This document shows, piece by piece, positions 53,784 through 64,000 of a stretch of DNA of 64,000 nucleotides (positions within the stretch are counted from its first letter, which is position 1; each line of letters starts with the position of its first letter). A program made the position numbers and the translations under genes. The DNA is from Taxawa tesnikishii (nom. ined.) (Eukaryota; Ascomycota; Dothideomycetes; Dothideales), in contig JAPDRO010000007.1 of the NCBI GenBank assembly GCA_030247885.1, positions 875,501-939,500 on the forward strand, written 5' to 3'. Under the pieces are notes generated by a model that saw nothing but the letters and a program-made list of their open reading frames with translations, ran no database searches and was not told the DNA's origin.

Positions 53784-55903
53784 ATGCTGGATCCCAAAAA
53801 CTTAGCGATGCCTGCCAAGGACGCCCGCACAGTCAGCCTGATAGGAAGGGAAAATTGCCCCTCTTCACTTTCGGACTTGTTCTACTTCTCCTCCTCCTCC
53901 TTCTTATCACATACTTCGAGTACATCGCCGCCACAAACATGGTCCTGCCTTGGCCTGCATGCCTCATCTTGCATGCAATAAACCCGAAATGGCCTTCATG
54001 TACTTACTCTCCTTCCATAACCTCTAGCAATAACGGCTTATCCAACCCCACCACCGCCAACACCACGGCCTTTGGTCCTGGCGAGCTTGGAGCCGTGGCA
54101 TCAGAGTCGTCGATCTGCAGCAACATCGGCATTGACCTTCTACGCCGAGGTGGAAACGCTGCCGACGCGTTGGTCGGAACCACGTTCTGTATTGGTGTCA
54201 TCGGAATGTACCACTCTGGTATCGGAGGGGCGGATTTCTTCTTGTCAGAGGAAGCGATGGCGAGTATGAGTTTGTCGATTTTAGGGAGACGGCGCCAGCA
54301 GCCGCGTTTCAAGACATGTACAACAATAACACCAATGCGAGTATCTATGGTGGACTGGCCAGGTGAGTCGTATCAACATTTGAGTGGGAAATACCCTTGC
54401 ATTTGACCAGATAAGCGACCTGGATATACGGAGGTATGAATGAAGGCTGACGGGTAATCGTTGACGTTAGCGGTGTTCCTGGCGAGGTCAGAGGGATGGC
54501 GTACCTCCACGAGCACTACGGTGTGCTGCCATGGAGGGACGTGCTGCAAGGCGCAATCAGCACAGCACGCAACGGATTCCCAGTCACCCAGGACCTGGTG
54601 CGGTACATGGCCTCAGCTACCGCCGGAGTAGACAATTTTCTGGTCAATGACCCCAACTGGGCGATCGACTTTGCGCCCAACGGCACTCTCTTGAAGCTCA
54701 ACGACACCATCACACGAAAACGGTATGCGAATACGCTCGAGACGATTGCCAATGAGGGAGCGGACGCTTTCTACACAGGCGCCATTGCTCGGACTACGAT
54801 TGACGCTGTTCAAGGCGCGAACGGAACAATGACATTGGACGATTTGGCAAACTACACCGTTGCTATCCGACCTCCCGCCGAGATTGAATACAGAGGCTAC
54901 AGACTCAGAAGCTGCAGCGCGCCCGCATCTGGAGCCGTAGCGCTGTCTGCGCTGAAAATCATCGAGGGCTACGAAACCATCGGACAAGAAGGCTGGTTGA
55001 ATCTGAGTACGCACCGTCTGGATGAAGCGATCCGATTCGGCTATGGGCAGCGAACAGAACTCGGGGACCCATTGTTCGTCGAGGGAATGGACGAATACCA
55101 AAACGAGATGCTAAATGCATCTACGGCCGCCTTCATCCGCTCACGCATCTCGGACCTCCACACGCTCAACGTGTCCGCATATGACCCAACAGGCCTTGAG
55201 GTGGGACTTACTGCTTTTTGCTCGTCCGCATATGTTGACTAATCAATCCCTTAGATCCTCGAGACGCCGGGCACGTCGCATGTCGTGACCGCTGACGCAT
55301 CTGGTATGGCTGTGTCCATGACTACCACCATCAATTTGCTGTTCGGGTCGCAAGTGCTCGTTCCAGAAACAGGCATCATCATGAACAACGAGATGAACGA
55401 CTTCAGTATCCCCGGCACACGGAACGCCTTCGGTTTCGTACCAAGCCCCGCGAACTACATCCGGCCTGGAAAACGGCCCTTGTCCTCCATCACGCCTACC
55501 ATTGTCGAGTTCCCCAACGGTACGCTGTACTTCGTTGTCGGTGCTGCGGGCGGTTCTCGCATCATCACCGCCACGATCCAAAATCTGTGGAACGTGCTGG
55601 ATCGGAACATGACGAGTCCGGAGGCGCTGGCGGAGCCGAGATTGCACGATCAGCTGGTGCCGAACCAGGTGTACTTTGAGTATGCATATGACAATGCTAC
55701 GGTCGAATTTATGCGTGAGAGAGGACACAATGTGACATGGTGGGCGCCAGGTATGTTGATAAAGCATCATGATTCGTTCCAGAATGATTCCTGACGGGTC
55801 AGTAGGCCAGAGTAGCGCACAGGCTCTGAGACGGCTGAGCAACGGCACGTTCGAGGCGGCTGGCGAACCCAGGCAGCTCAACAGTGGTGGATATGTCATA
55901 TGA
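53784..55903 (+). CDS. GGT: gamma-glutamyltransferase (two frame breaks)
   Basis: Self-cleaving N-terminal nucleophile hydrolase that breaks down glutathione and gamma-glutamyl conjugates, probably membrane-anchored facing the vacuole or outside. Exons 53784-54362, 54471-55200, 55255-55750 and 55803-55903. After about 24 residues comes a Leu-rich anchor. Then AVASESSICSNIGIDLLRRGGNAADA, GVIGMYHSGIGG, FVDFRETAP, and the processing site GTSHVVTADASGMAVSMTTT, where the Thr of TSH is the expected nucleophile. It ends AGEPRQLNSGGYVI. Breaks: the GGGAAAA 53848-53854 before the anchor and GGGG 54227-54230 (GIGGGGFLLVRGSDGEYEF). With one base at each, the length is 1908 nt (635 residues). The last intron (55751-55802) is needed for the true C terminus. 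Confidence 0.93.
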
Positions 55904-56404
55904 GGAACGCTGCTGAGCACGGTGATGTTCGTCTCTCTGGCAGATGACAGATGAAACTGTTGCCTCCGCCACGTTCCGCTGACGGTTGGAGGTGAACGGC
56001 TCGATGGAAGTTTGGCAAAGCTGCTTCCAAACACCTCCTAGCCTTAAAGAGGTCCGCCCAATGACATCGGCATAGAGTGCTCCCATTAAAAAGGTGCCAA
56101 GCGCGCGTGTTACAATTCCCCTTATCGTTTTTGGGTGCGTTGATGCTGCGAGTCCAGCTGCTCATTCCAGACATGTACGCGTAAGTTTCAGTGAAGGCCC
56201 ACAACAACTTACCCGCTATAGACCAATTCAAGCGCATTCTCGATCCTCGTCTTGTTCCGTACAAAAAGGATGTTGGGATTTCTAGTTGTTCCATCTATCC
56301 AGTGTATCATGCGTCAAAACCGAACAAACACATAACGTTCGTCACCATCGCAACATTCAGACGACCTTAGCGAAATGCCTTCTTCCTGCTCGAACTTTGT
56401 TGCC
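55904..56404. other. intergenic between convergent GGT and transporter
   Basis: 500 bp holding two 3' ends. No gene seen. Confidence 0.5.
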
Positions 56405-58104
56405 TCAGAGCTCACCCCTCGCAACGGCCTTGCGCTCTTTCCTCAACTGCCTGGCATACTTGACACCAAACCCATGCTTGAAAACCTCTGGTGTCTCTTC
56501 CACGGTCAAGCCAGAGGTTTCGGGGTAGAAAAAGATGATGAGCATCCAACCACAGAAGCAAACGGCGCTGTAGAAGCCGAACGCGCCACTCGGACTCAGC
56601 GTCTTCATCATGCTCAAGAAGGTGCTCGAGACGATGAGGTTGGGGCCCCAGTTGCTGCACGTCATCCACAGCGTGCCCATAGCGCGCACGTCCATGGGGA
56701 AGAAGTCGACGCTCATCCAGGCCGTGTTGCCGACGGAGACGCCGTAGAAGAAGCAGAAAAGGATGATGAAGACCAGTACCACGATGGCGGGCGTGGACAC
56801 CTTCTCGCTCGTCACGGCTAGTGTTTCGCGGTCGATGGGGATCCAGTGGAAGGCAACGGCCACGGCGGCGAGACAGGCCGACATGCCCCAGACGGTTGAG
56901 ACGAGCACGCGGCGGCGACCCCAGGGGTCTACGAGTACGGCGTTGGCGAAGGTCATGATGAAGTTCACCCCTGCGACGACGGTGCCGACGGCGACGGGGT
57001 TGGAGAAACCGACAATGGAGAACAGCGTGGAGGAGTAGTACATCAGCACGTTGAAGCCGGAAAGCTGCGAGATGCACATGAGGCCGCATGCGCACAGCAG
57101 TGCACGGAAGTACTGCGGGTTGGTGTGGAGTTTCTTGATCTGCTCAATCCGGCCGATCTCGCCTTGCATCGCCTTCATCTGCGCGACGGAGGCGGCGATT
57201 GTGGCGACTTTAGCCTCAACCTGCGCGGGTGTTGCGTTCTGGAAGATCTTGGCTACTACAGCGCGCGCTTCTTCGGTCTTGCCGTGGTAGATGAGCTGGC
57301 GGGGCGATTCGGGGCAGAAGGGAAGGAGACAGGCGAGGATAACGCTGGGTACGCCTCCGAGGCCGACCATGTACCTCCAGCCATGGGGTACTGTTGCGAA
57401 TGCAGCACCAATGCCGTAAGAGACGACTTGTCCTCCGGTGATGGACATGTTATTCAGACCGACGAGACGGCCTTTGAGCTTGGTTGGCGCAATTTCAGAC
57501 AGATAGAGGGGAACGACCATGGCAGCTGAGCCTACACCGAAACCAACGATGGCGCGGCCAACCACCATCTGTGCCAGGGAGAAAGCGGCGCCTTGGACAA
57601 CGGCTCCGACAGTGAAGAGGCTAGATAGGTTAGTTGTCGTCGCTTGGGTGTATAGGTAAGAGGATGAGAGCTTACAAGCAACCCGCGTAGATGGCAGCCT
57701 TGCGGCCGAACTTATCGGCAGTCAATCCTGCGACAATAGCACCACAGAAGGCACCTGCTGAGCACAGCGAAGTGATGATTTCCTTCTCGTTGGGTGCTAG
57801 TTCATGGCCGAGGTCACTGTGGAGGTATACCAAAACCGCAGAAATCTAGACGCTGGTTAGTCCATATGTTTTCCGCCGTTGTCTCAACCAAGGGTTTGCG
57901 TACGATGCCAGTGTCGTAACCGAATAGCATGCCTCCGATCGAGGCGGTGATGGACACGAGCCATACGAAAGCGCCCGTGGCCGTATTCTCGATCTCGTCG
58001 AGTTCCAGAGCTATGCCGTCTTCGTTGGCCAGCTCGACATGTTGGGAGTATAGCTCCTTCTCCTTGGTGGGAGGAACTGAACGCGTTGAACCGGAGTCGG
58101 ACAT
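56405..58104 (-). CDS. MFS sugar/polyol transporter, myo-inositol type
   Basis: Twelve-helix proton-coupled importer. Exons 58104-57904, 57845-57676 and 57620-56405 give 528 residues with no break. Seen: GGMLFGYDTGI|ISAVLV, the signature DKFGRKAAIYAG, VVGRAIVGFGVGSAAMVVPLYLSEIAP, the PESPRQLIYHGK motif, LCISQLSGFNVLMYYSS-type helix 7 (here LMCISQLSGFNVLMYYSS), VDPWGRRR and FYPETSGLTVEE. The long acidic N terminus and the PESPR-LI motif resemble fungal myo-inositol transporters (ITR1/2). A hexose or other polyol substrate cannot be excluded. Confidence 0.88.
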
Positions 58105-59627
58105 GGCGTCTTTTGTTTCACGAAAGAGCGACGAGGCAGACTCTGGAAGAGCGAAAGTGATTGAGAGCGGAAAGCGAGAGTGGCTCAAGGCTCAGAAAGG
58201 AAGTGTAGCCTTCGAGCGTAGAACTCAAGTGTAGGAAACGAGGGATGCGCTGAATTGATGTCTCCCCATGGAGAAGGAAGACATCCTGATTATATAGTGG
58301 GTCATTGTGGATCCTATGTCCACCTTACCGTGTGCTTTGTATGGTCAACAAACTCCGATAGATTAACGCCTGCATCGTTTTCCCACGGGGACCCCATTGT
58401 GCGGTCAGCATTGTCTGCAGATTAAGACACGCCCAGTGACCATGGCAATAGTGATACAGATGACAAGGATGTGAGAGGGTCGAACCCGCCATTCATGCAA
58501 ATTTGAGCAATGTCACCCGTTGCACGAGGTCGGCCCGGAGCCTCAAAAGGCATGCAGATGCATGGTTGGGGAAATTCGAAGTGAGAACGCCAAGGTACGA
58601 CAAGACCCGCTGGACTGCGGCGGTAACGGGCGGCATTTAGTCCGCGTTGGTGCAACACAGATGTTTGATGGATGTCGGTGAGGTGGCCGTGGCTGCATTG
58701 CGAGGTTGCCTTGGCTCCTGGGATATCGTGTGGTGCAGAGTAGCATGCGGCGTGTTTCCGGTCTGCAAGTCGTAATGTGACGGTGACGAGGTAAGGTACC
58801 TATGCAGAGAAGAAGCACGGAACACCAAGGCGCTGTGGACTAGGCAGCCAAGTGCTTTTGTCTTGCCCAGTGATCAGGGGCCTTGACATGATCGTCTCCT
58901 CTCGTTCTTCCAATGCTGGATTGCATAGGCGATAACACGTTCTTCTGCGTGCTGCCCGAGTCGCCAACCGCGCAAAAGTTTGTCGGCCGGCTTGATCGGG
59001 GAGTGCCCTCTCTATATCTCATACTAGAACACCGGGGACCTCTTGACAGGATATCTCTTGCAAGCACGTGGTACGGCATCCGGTTCGAGCGCCGTGTCTC
59101 TGTGTCGCGGCAAAGTGCCGTTTTCGGACAGCTTGGTTGTTTGGTCTATGACCGTCTCGACTCCACAACTCTGGACAGAGATGGTGGAACAGCGTGGAGT
59201 GACGCGGAGGAGACGGGAGGGGGAGTGTTTTGGTGGGGAGCGATCAGAAAAGGAAAAGAGGCCCGATGCAGTAATCAGGTCCGTGCTTTTGACTACATGC
59301 GGAGAGCACTGGGGCAGCTCCATAAGCGTGTACTGCTAATCACTGCCACCACATTCAGTAGTACCTGACAATCGTTCCAAGGGTCTCGTCCATGGTCCAC
59401 TCCGAGCGCCAGACATACGATTGAGGGAAGAACGTACGCATTCGACAAGCTGAAGAAACGCAAATCGAAAAAGTGTCCGACACACCCGTCAAACATGGTG
59501 ACCTTTATAATATGAAACGACTGCTGTTTGCTTTGGTCGAAGACATAGACATCCGGCTTTTCCTCACCCCAAGATCCACTTTCCATCCGAGCGTATAGTC
59601 TCCGGTCTCATCGGCCAACCAGCAGCA
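58105..59627. other. 1.5-kb divergent region, transporter / P450 reductase
   Basis: No recognisable gene. Frames of up to 151 codons (58913-59368) overlap on both strands and match nothing. A GGTCGAACCC word at 58478-58487 lacks the rest of a tRNA. Confidence 0.5.
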
Positions 59628-61816
59628 ATGGCGATGAACACATTGCTCTCGTACCCAGCACTTGGGAGCTTTCAGAGTATTCCTCTGAGGCTCTCGCAGA
59701 ACTTCGCATTTGACGATGTCGCGGCCGTGTTCACACTGACCGCGCTGAGTGCGGCGTACATGTTCATCTGGCGGGACAAGCCAGATCCGTACCACTACAC
59801 ATGGTTCGAGAAGCCGCAGGAAAAACTGGGTGCCTCAGGTGCTGCACAACAGACTCGAGATATTGCAGAGAAGCTTGAACAGGTGGTAGGTGTTTTTCGC
59901 TGCTCCGCTTGGTGATTGCAATTGTTGATAAACTTTCCCAGAAGGCAGATATGGTCGTGATCTGGGGTTCGCAATCCGGAACGGCAGAACGTATGGCCAA
60001 CCGTCTCGCAAAGGAGATCCGACAACGATTCGGGATCAACGTGCTTTCAGCCGATCTGTCAGATTATGACTCCTCTTCTATTGCTGCTATCCCTAAAGCA
60101 AAGCTTGCCGTGTTCATCATGTCAACATTCGGAGAAGGCGACCCAAGCGACAACGCGCACGATCTCTGGGCCTGGCTCGGCGAAAGCTCCAATGTGTCTC
60201 TGGAGAACCTCCACTACATGGCCTTCGGTCTCGGCAACAGCAACTACAAGTTCTACAACAAGGTTATCGATGTTGTAGCTGAACGATTGAATACGCTTGG
60301 CGCCGAGCCTCTGTTGCCGACCGGAAGGGCGGACGATGCAAAGGGCGAAACAGAGGAGCATTACCTGGACTGGAAGGATCAGGTCTTCGCCACTTTGAGG
60401 GAGAAGCTTGGACACGAGGAGCGTGGACTGATGTACGAGCCGGCTATCAAAGTGGTCGAAGACGAATCGCTCGAGCCAATCGATTTGCACCACGGCGGAC
60501 CTTGGAACGGCAGGTTGGGTAAGAAGACACAGACTACCCTTTCGCCTGTTCTACCCCTGCCCGTACGATCAGCCAGGGAGCTCTTCTCTGCTTCTGAGTC
60601 AAGGAACTGTCTCCACATGGAACTCGACCTGTCCGAATATCCTGGCATGAAGTACAAGACCGGAGACCACCTTGGCGTCTGGCCGATGAACCCTCGGGCA
60701 GAAGTCCAAACACTACTGCGCACTCTCGGTCTCGCTCATAGGAGACAAGTTCCCGTCTCGGTTACATCCCTGGAAACTGGAACTATCTGCAAGGTGCCGT
60801 CTCCGACCTCGCTCGACGCACTCTTCGGCCACTATCTCGAGATCTGCGCTCCCGTATCCAGGGAAGCCATTGCCTACTTGATCCAATTCGCGCCAACACA
60901 GTCTGCAAAGGAATTCCTCGCACGGTTCAGCGGTAGCAAGGAGGCCTACGCCGAATTCCTCTCCGCCAACTATGTCACCCTTGGTCGCCTACTCTCGCAC
61001 TCCGCCAACGGAGAAGGCGCGTGGAGCAGTCTGCCCTTGTCCTTCGTTGTCGAGATACTCCCAGCCATGCAACCACGCTACTATTCCATCTCGTCTTCGT
61101 CCGTCGTACAACCACGTCAAGCCGCCATCACCGCCGTCGTATCCGATACCCTGTTCTCTGGCAGCGACGAACGCATCCCAGGTCTTTCAACCAACTACAT
61201 GCTCGCGCTCAAGGAATCCCTGCAGACGAGCGCACAGCCGCACCCCCGCGGCCTAACCTACATGCTCCAGGGCCCTCAGGACGCTCTCCAGGGTGGCAAG
61301 CTGTTCGCACATATCCGCAAATCGACCTTCAAGCTGCCGACCCTAGGGTCTCAGCCTCTGGTCATGGTGGCTGCAGGTACCGGCCTGGCGCCCTTCCGCG
61401 CCTTCTTGCAAGAACGTGCGCGCGTGCTCGCCATGGGCCGCGAGGTCGGCAAGATGCTGCTCTTCTTCGGCTGCCGCAACGAGAACACCGACTACATCTA
61501 CCGCGACGAGCTTGCCGCATTGAAAGAGAAGCTGCGCGACTCGCTCGAGGTCATCACTGCGTTCTCGCGACCCGATGATGGAAGAAAAGTCTATGTACAA
61601 GACCGGATTGGAGAGAACGCGGAGCAGGTGTGTGAGCTGTTGCATGACTCTAACGCATACTTCTACATCTGTGGTAGTGCGAATATGGCGAGGGATGTGA
61701 GCAACGTGATTGGTGGGCAGTTGAGGCAGAGGCAAGGCTGGGACGAGGAGGAGCTAAAGGCGTATACCGAACGGCAGAAGAGGCAGAAGCGCTGGCAGCA
61801 GGATGTCTGGGGCTGA
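59628..61816 (+). CDS. NADPH-cytochrome P450 reductase
   Basis: Flavoprotein that passes electrons from NADPH through FAD and FMN to microsomal P450s. Exons 59628-59885 and 59942-61816 give 710 residues with no break. Seen: an N-terminal membrane anchor (VAAVFTLTALSAAYMFIW); the FMN site WGSQSGTAERMANRLAKE and STFGEGDPSDNAHDLWAWL; the FAD motif PRYYSISSSS; NADPH-site GTGLAPFRAFLQER; FFGCRNENTDYIYRDEL; and CGSANMARDV, with a C-terminal VW followed by one Gly. The WRDKPDPYHYTWFEKPQ linker differs from the usual housekeeping reductase, so this may be a second, specialised copy. It converges on the P450 gene about 0.8 kb away. Confidence 0.93.
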
Positions 61817-62629
61817 AGTAGCTCGTATTGGCATGTCACTGTGGTGTTTGGGGATCTTTTCAGGAGCATTTTGGGGGCATTGGACAGGTGCAGCTGGCGT
61901 TGGAAGAGTTTGGAGATGCTACTACCCCTTGGCTAAAGATCTCGTCGGACGAGTTGTTGCTATATGATGGGCTTTGTGATGGATAATCAAGCTGAACGGA
62001 CGCGATTCCACTTCGTTTCCGTATCTTGAGTAAGGTTTCCTTGTCTCTCTATAGCCCGCAAATCGAATCGAACATGAACGACATACACCACTCATTCTGC
62101 TCACCCCGCATCAGCAAGCAAGTGCAAATAGAGTACGTACTAGTGGCCAGAACGGTCTTGAGCTCGTCAACCGCCATCTGCAGCACGATTCTAAGTTTTG
62201 CACTAATGTAGCAGTCAGGTACGGGAGTTATTGCCAGATTCGTACCCTTGATTTCGGAGCGTGTGCTCTTCCGAAGCATGGATAGAACTTATGCATAACT
62301 CAACAAGTGGATAGCACATGATGGGCTCCGGTTTGCATGTCTCAGCCCTGTGCCGAACCACGAGTGAGAGGCAGGTTCACGAGCAAACCATGGAATCTGC
62401 AATAGCGAGGCGGTTAGGCTCGGGTAAAGGAGGGACGTAGATGGTGTTTGAAGATGTATCAATTGCAACTGAAGTCAGCTGATTGAGCTGCTTACGATCT
62501 GTCAACAGAAACTGAAGAAGAGATAAACAACAACAAGAAGCTGGCTCGTCAAACGTGAATGGCCAGAAAGACCTGTCAACCATAACCCAACGACAATGCC
62601 CGAACGCCCGCTTGCTGGAGAGACATGAA
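61817..62629. other. intergenic between convergent reductase and P450
   Basis: 0.8 kb. No gene recognised. Holds both 3' ends. Confidence 0.5.
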
Positions 62630-64000
62630 TCACTCAACCAAAGACTTTCGCCTTCTCTTGATCTTCACTTGCAGCTCGCTCAAATGCAGGTTGTTCCACT
62701 CGTGCCTCTCGGGCACGAACCCGGGCTTAGCGAGCTCGAAATCGTACCGATGCAGCATGCTCGCCAGCGCCACTGTCTGCTCGAGGTACGAGATGTTCCT
62801 GCCGATGCAGCCTCTCGCGCCAGCGCTGAAAGCGACGAAGTACGGTCCAAGCTCCTTGCCAGCCTCGCCGAGCCAGCGCTCTGGGTCGTACTTTTCGGGT
62901 TCCGGAAAGACTTGCTCATCGCGGTGGGCGACGTAGGCGGGAATGGAGACAGTGACGCCGCCGGGGACGTACTCGCCGAGAATGAGTGCTCCCTCGGGGG
63001 CGTGGCGCGCGTAAGGCCGTGCGAGGTTGGCGGGAACACACGCATTGATTCATCGAGACAAGCACGGAGGTATGGCAGGTACTTGACTTTCTCGTAGGGA
63101 GCGACGATCTCGTCGTCTTCGAGAACGGAGTCGATCTCTTCGCGAAGTTTGGCCATGCAAGCAGGGTTCTTGAGCAGCTGGTACATGACGTTGGCGATGG
63201 CGATGGCGGTTGTGACGCTGCCAGCGTTCATCATGATGGACACTTCCGCGACAATTTCGCCCCACTCGAGGTTGTGTGGGATACCGTTCTTGTCGTGCAT
63301 CAACGCCTCGAAGAAGTCGTCGAGCTTCTCGCCCGCCTCGTAGCGCTTGAAACGCTCCCTGGACAGGTGCAGCACGATACCTTCCCAGTTCTTGTCAAGC
63401 TTCCAGAGATTGCGGAAGTAGGGCGAGATCAGGCCAGTAAGCTTCTTGACTTGTTGGTAGTAGTCGTAGGTGAGGCCCACGATCGAGTTGGCGCGTGAGT
63501 TGGCGTACAGACCTTCTCTGTAGTTGACCTCCCACTGCGTTCCATCTGGCTTCTCTGCGATGCACCGGTCACTTCCAGCGTCGAGGAAGCCTAGTCGATG
63601 GCTAAGTCCGATGTCTGCGATCGCGTCCAGGCTGAAGAAGTTGGCCCACTCCTTGTAGTTGACTTCCTCGTTCGGTCCGCACCGCTTGTCGAATTGGGCA
63701 ATCATCCGTAGAGTCTTGTCGGCGACCTTGAACTCCCACTCCTCGAGGTTTTTCAAAGCGTAAGCTGAGGAAAGGACCTTGCGCTTACGAGCATGATCCT
63801 TCTTGTCAACAACATCGGCAAGATGGAAGTGTGTTCCAGCGGTGACTGAGTATTGGTCGTCCTTGGTGCACTTTGTGTTGTGTCCGTAAATGTCCTGCGC
63901 AGCCAATTGGTCCGCTGTTCACAACACTTGGTACGATGGACTTACCTTGATAGCTTTTGTGTCACCGTACGAGAGAGCATTTGGCCCGATACGGAGCACA
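62630..64000 (-). CDS. cytochrome P450, 5' end beyond window (frame break)
   Basis: Haem monooxygenase. The visible exons are 63946 to the window edge and 63894-62630, joined across a 51-nt GT-AG intron (GDTKAIK|DIYGHNTKC). Seen: a helix C region DHARKRKVLSSAYA; helix I AEVSIMMNAGSVTTAIAIANVMY (the usual AG-xT oxygen-binding motif appears as NAGSVTT); the ExxR helix YLRACLDESMRVFPP; PERW; and the haem loop FSAGARGCIGRNI with its Cys ligand. After GLTRATPP the frame breaks at GGGGG 62996-63000 (CCCCC in coding sense). One base joins TPPEGALILGEYVPGG, and the rest runs to TGA at 62630. Sequence style resembles fungal benzoate 4-monooxygenase-like P450s, but the family is not certain. The N-terminal anchor lies off the window. 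Confidence 0.9.

Noticed and set aside
58474-58492. Possible tRNA T-arm (GGTCGAACCC)
   Set aside because: Flanking bases do not form the 5-bp T stem or any acceptor stem.

Overview
The window is nuclear DNA of a filamentous ascomycete (Pezizomycotina; Dothideomycetes is a guess from protein resemblance). About 25 protein-coding genes lie on both strands. Most are split by short GT-AG introns (48-160 nt) with CTGAC or CTAAC branch motifs. Fungus-specific genes include a sphingolipid C9-methyltransferase, ISC1, TPS2 and a Fus3/Kss1-type MAP kinase. No rRNA, convincing tRNA, transposon or CRISPR array was seen.

Layout. 0.3-12.5 kb: sphingoid base kinase (-), COPI beta subunit SEC26 (-), mago nashi (+), GID4/VID24 (+), VPS26 (+), DGAT2 (+). 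13-31 kb: CDC6 (+), sphingolipid C9-methyltransferase (-), MSH4 (-), trehalose-phosphate phosphatase TPS2 (-), ISC1 (-), COMPASS subunit SWD3 (+), COP9 subunit CSN3 (+). 31-47.7 kb: secreted GH43 (-), small membrane protein (+), MAP kinase (+), SEC24 (-), kinesin-10 (-), Ser/Thr-rich secreted-type protein (+). 48-64 kb is more accessory: AsaB-like oxygenase family protein (-), methionine-permease-type transporter (+), secretory lipase (-), gamma-glutamyltransferase (+), inositol-type MFS transporter (-), a cytochrome P450 reductase (+) and a P450 cut by the window end (-).

The genes are mostly unlinked housekeeping functions. Three concern sphingolipids (LCB kinase, C9-methyltransferase, ISC1) and four concern vesicle coats or sorting (SEC26, VPS26, SEC24, GID4 more loosely). 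The reductase/P450 pair is the clearest functional pairing.

The strongest window-wide signal is technical. Thirteen genes carry about 18 reading-frame breaks. Each is repaired by adding exactly one base, nearly always at a mononucleotide run, and each repaired spliced coding length becomes an exact multiple of three. This looks like homopolymer under-calling in the assembly rather than gene decay. Gene models below are given with these breaks noted. I did not find a convincing undescribed system; the least explained items are a small multi-pass membrane protein near 34.4 kb and the accessory block at 48-64 kb.
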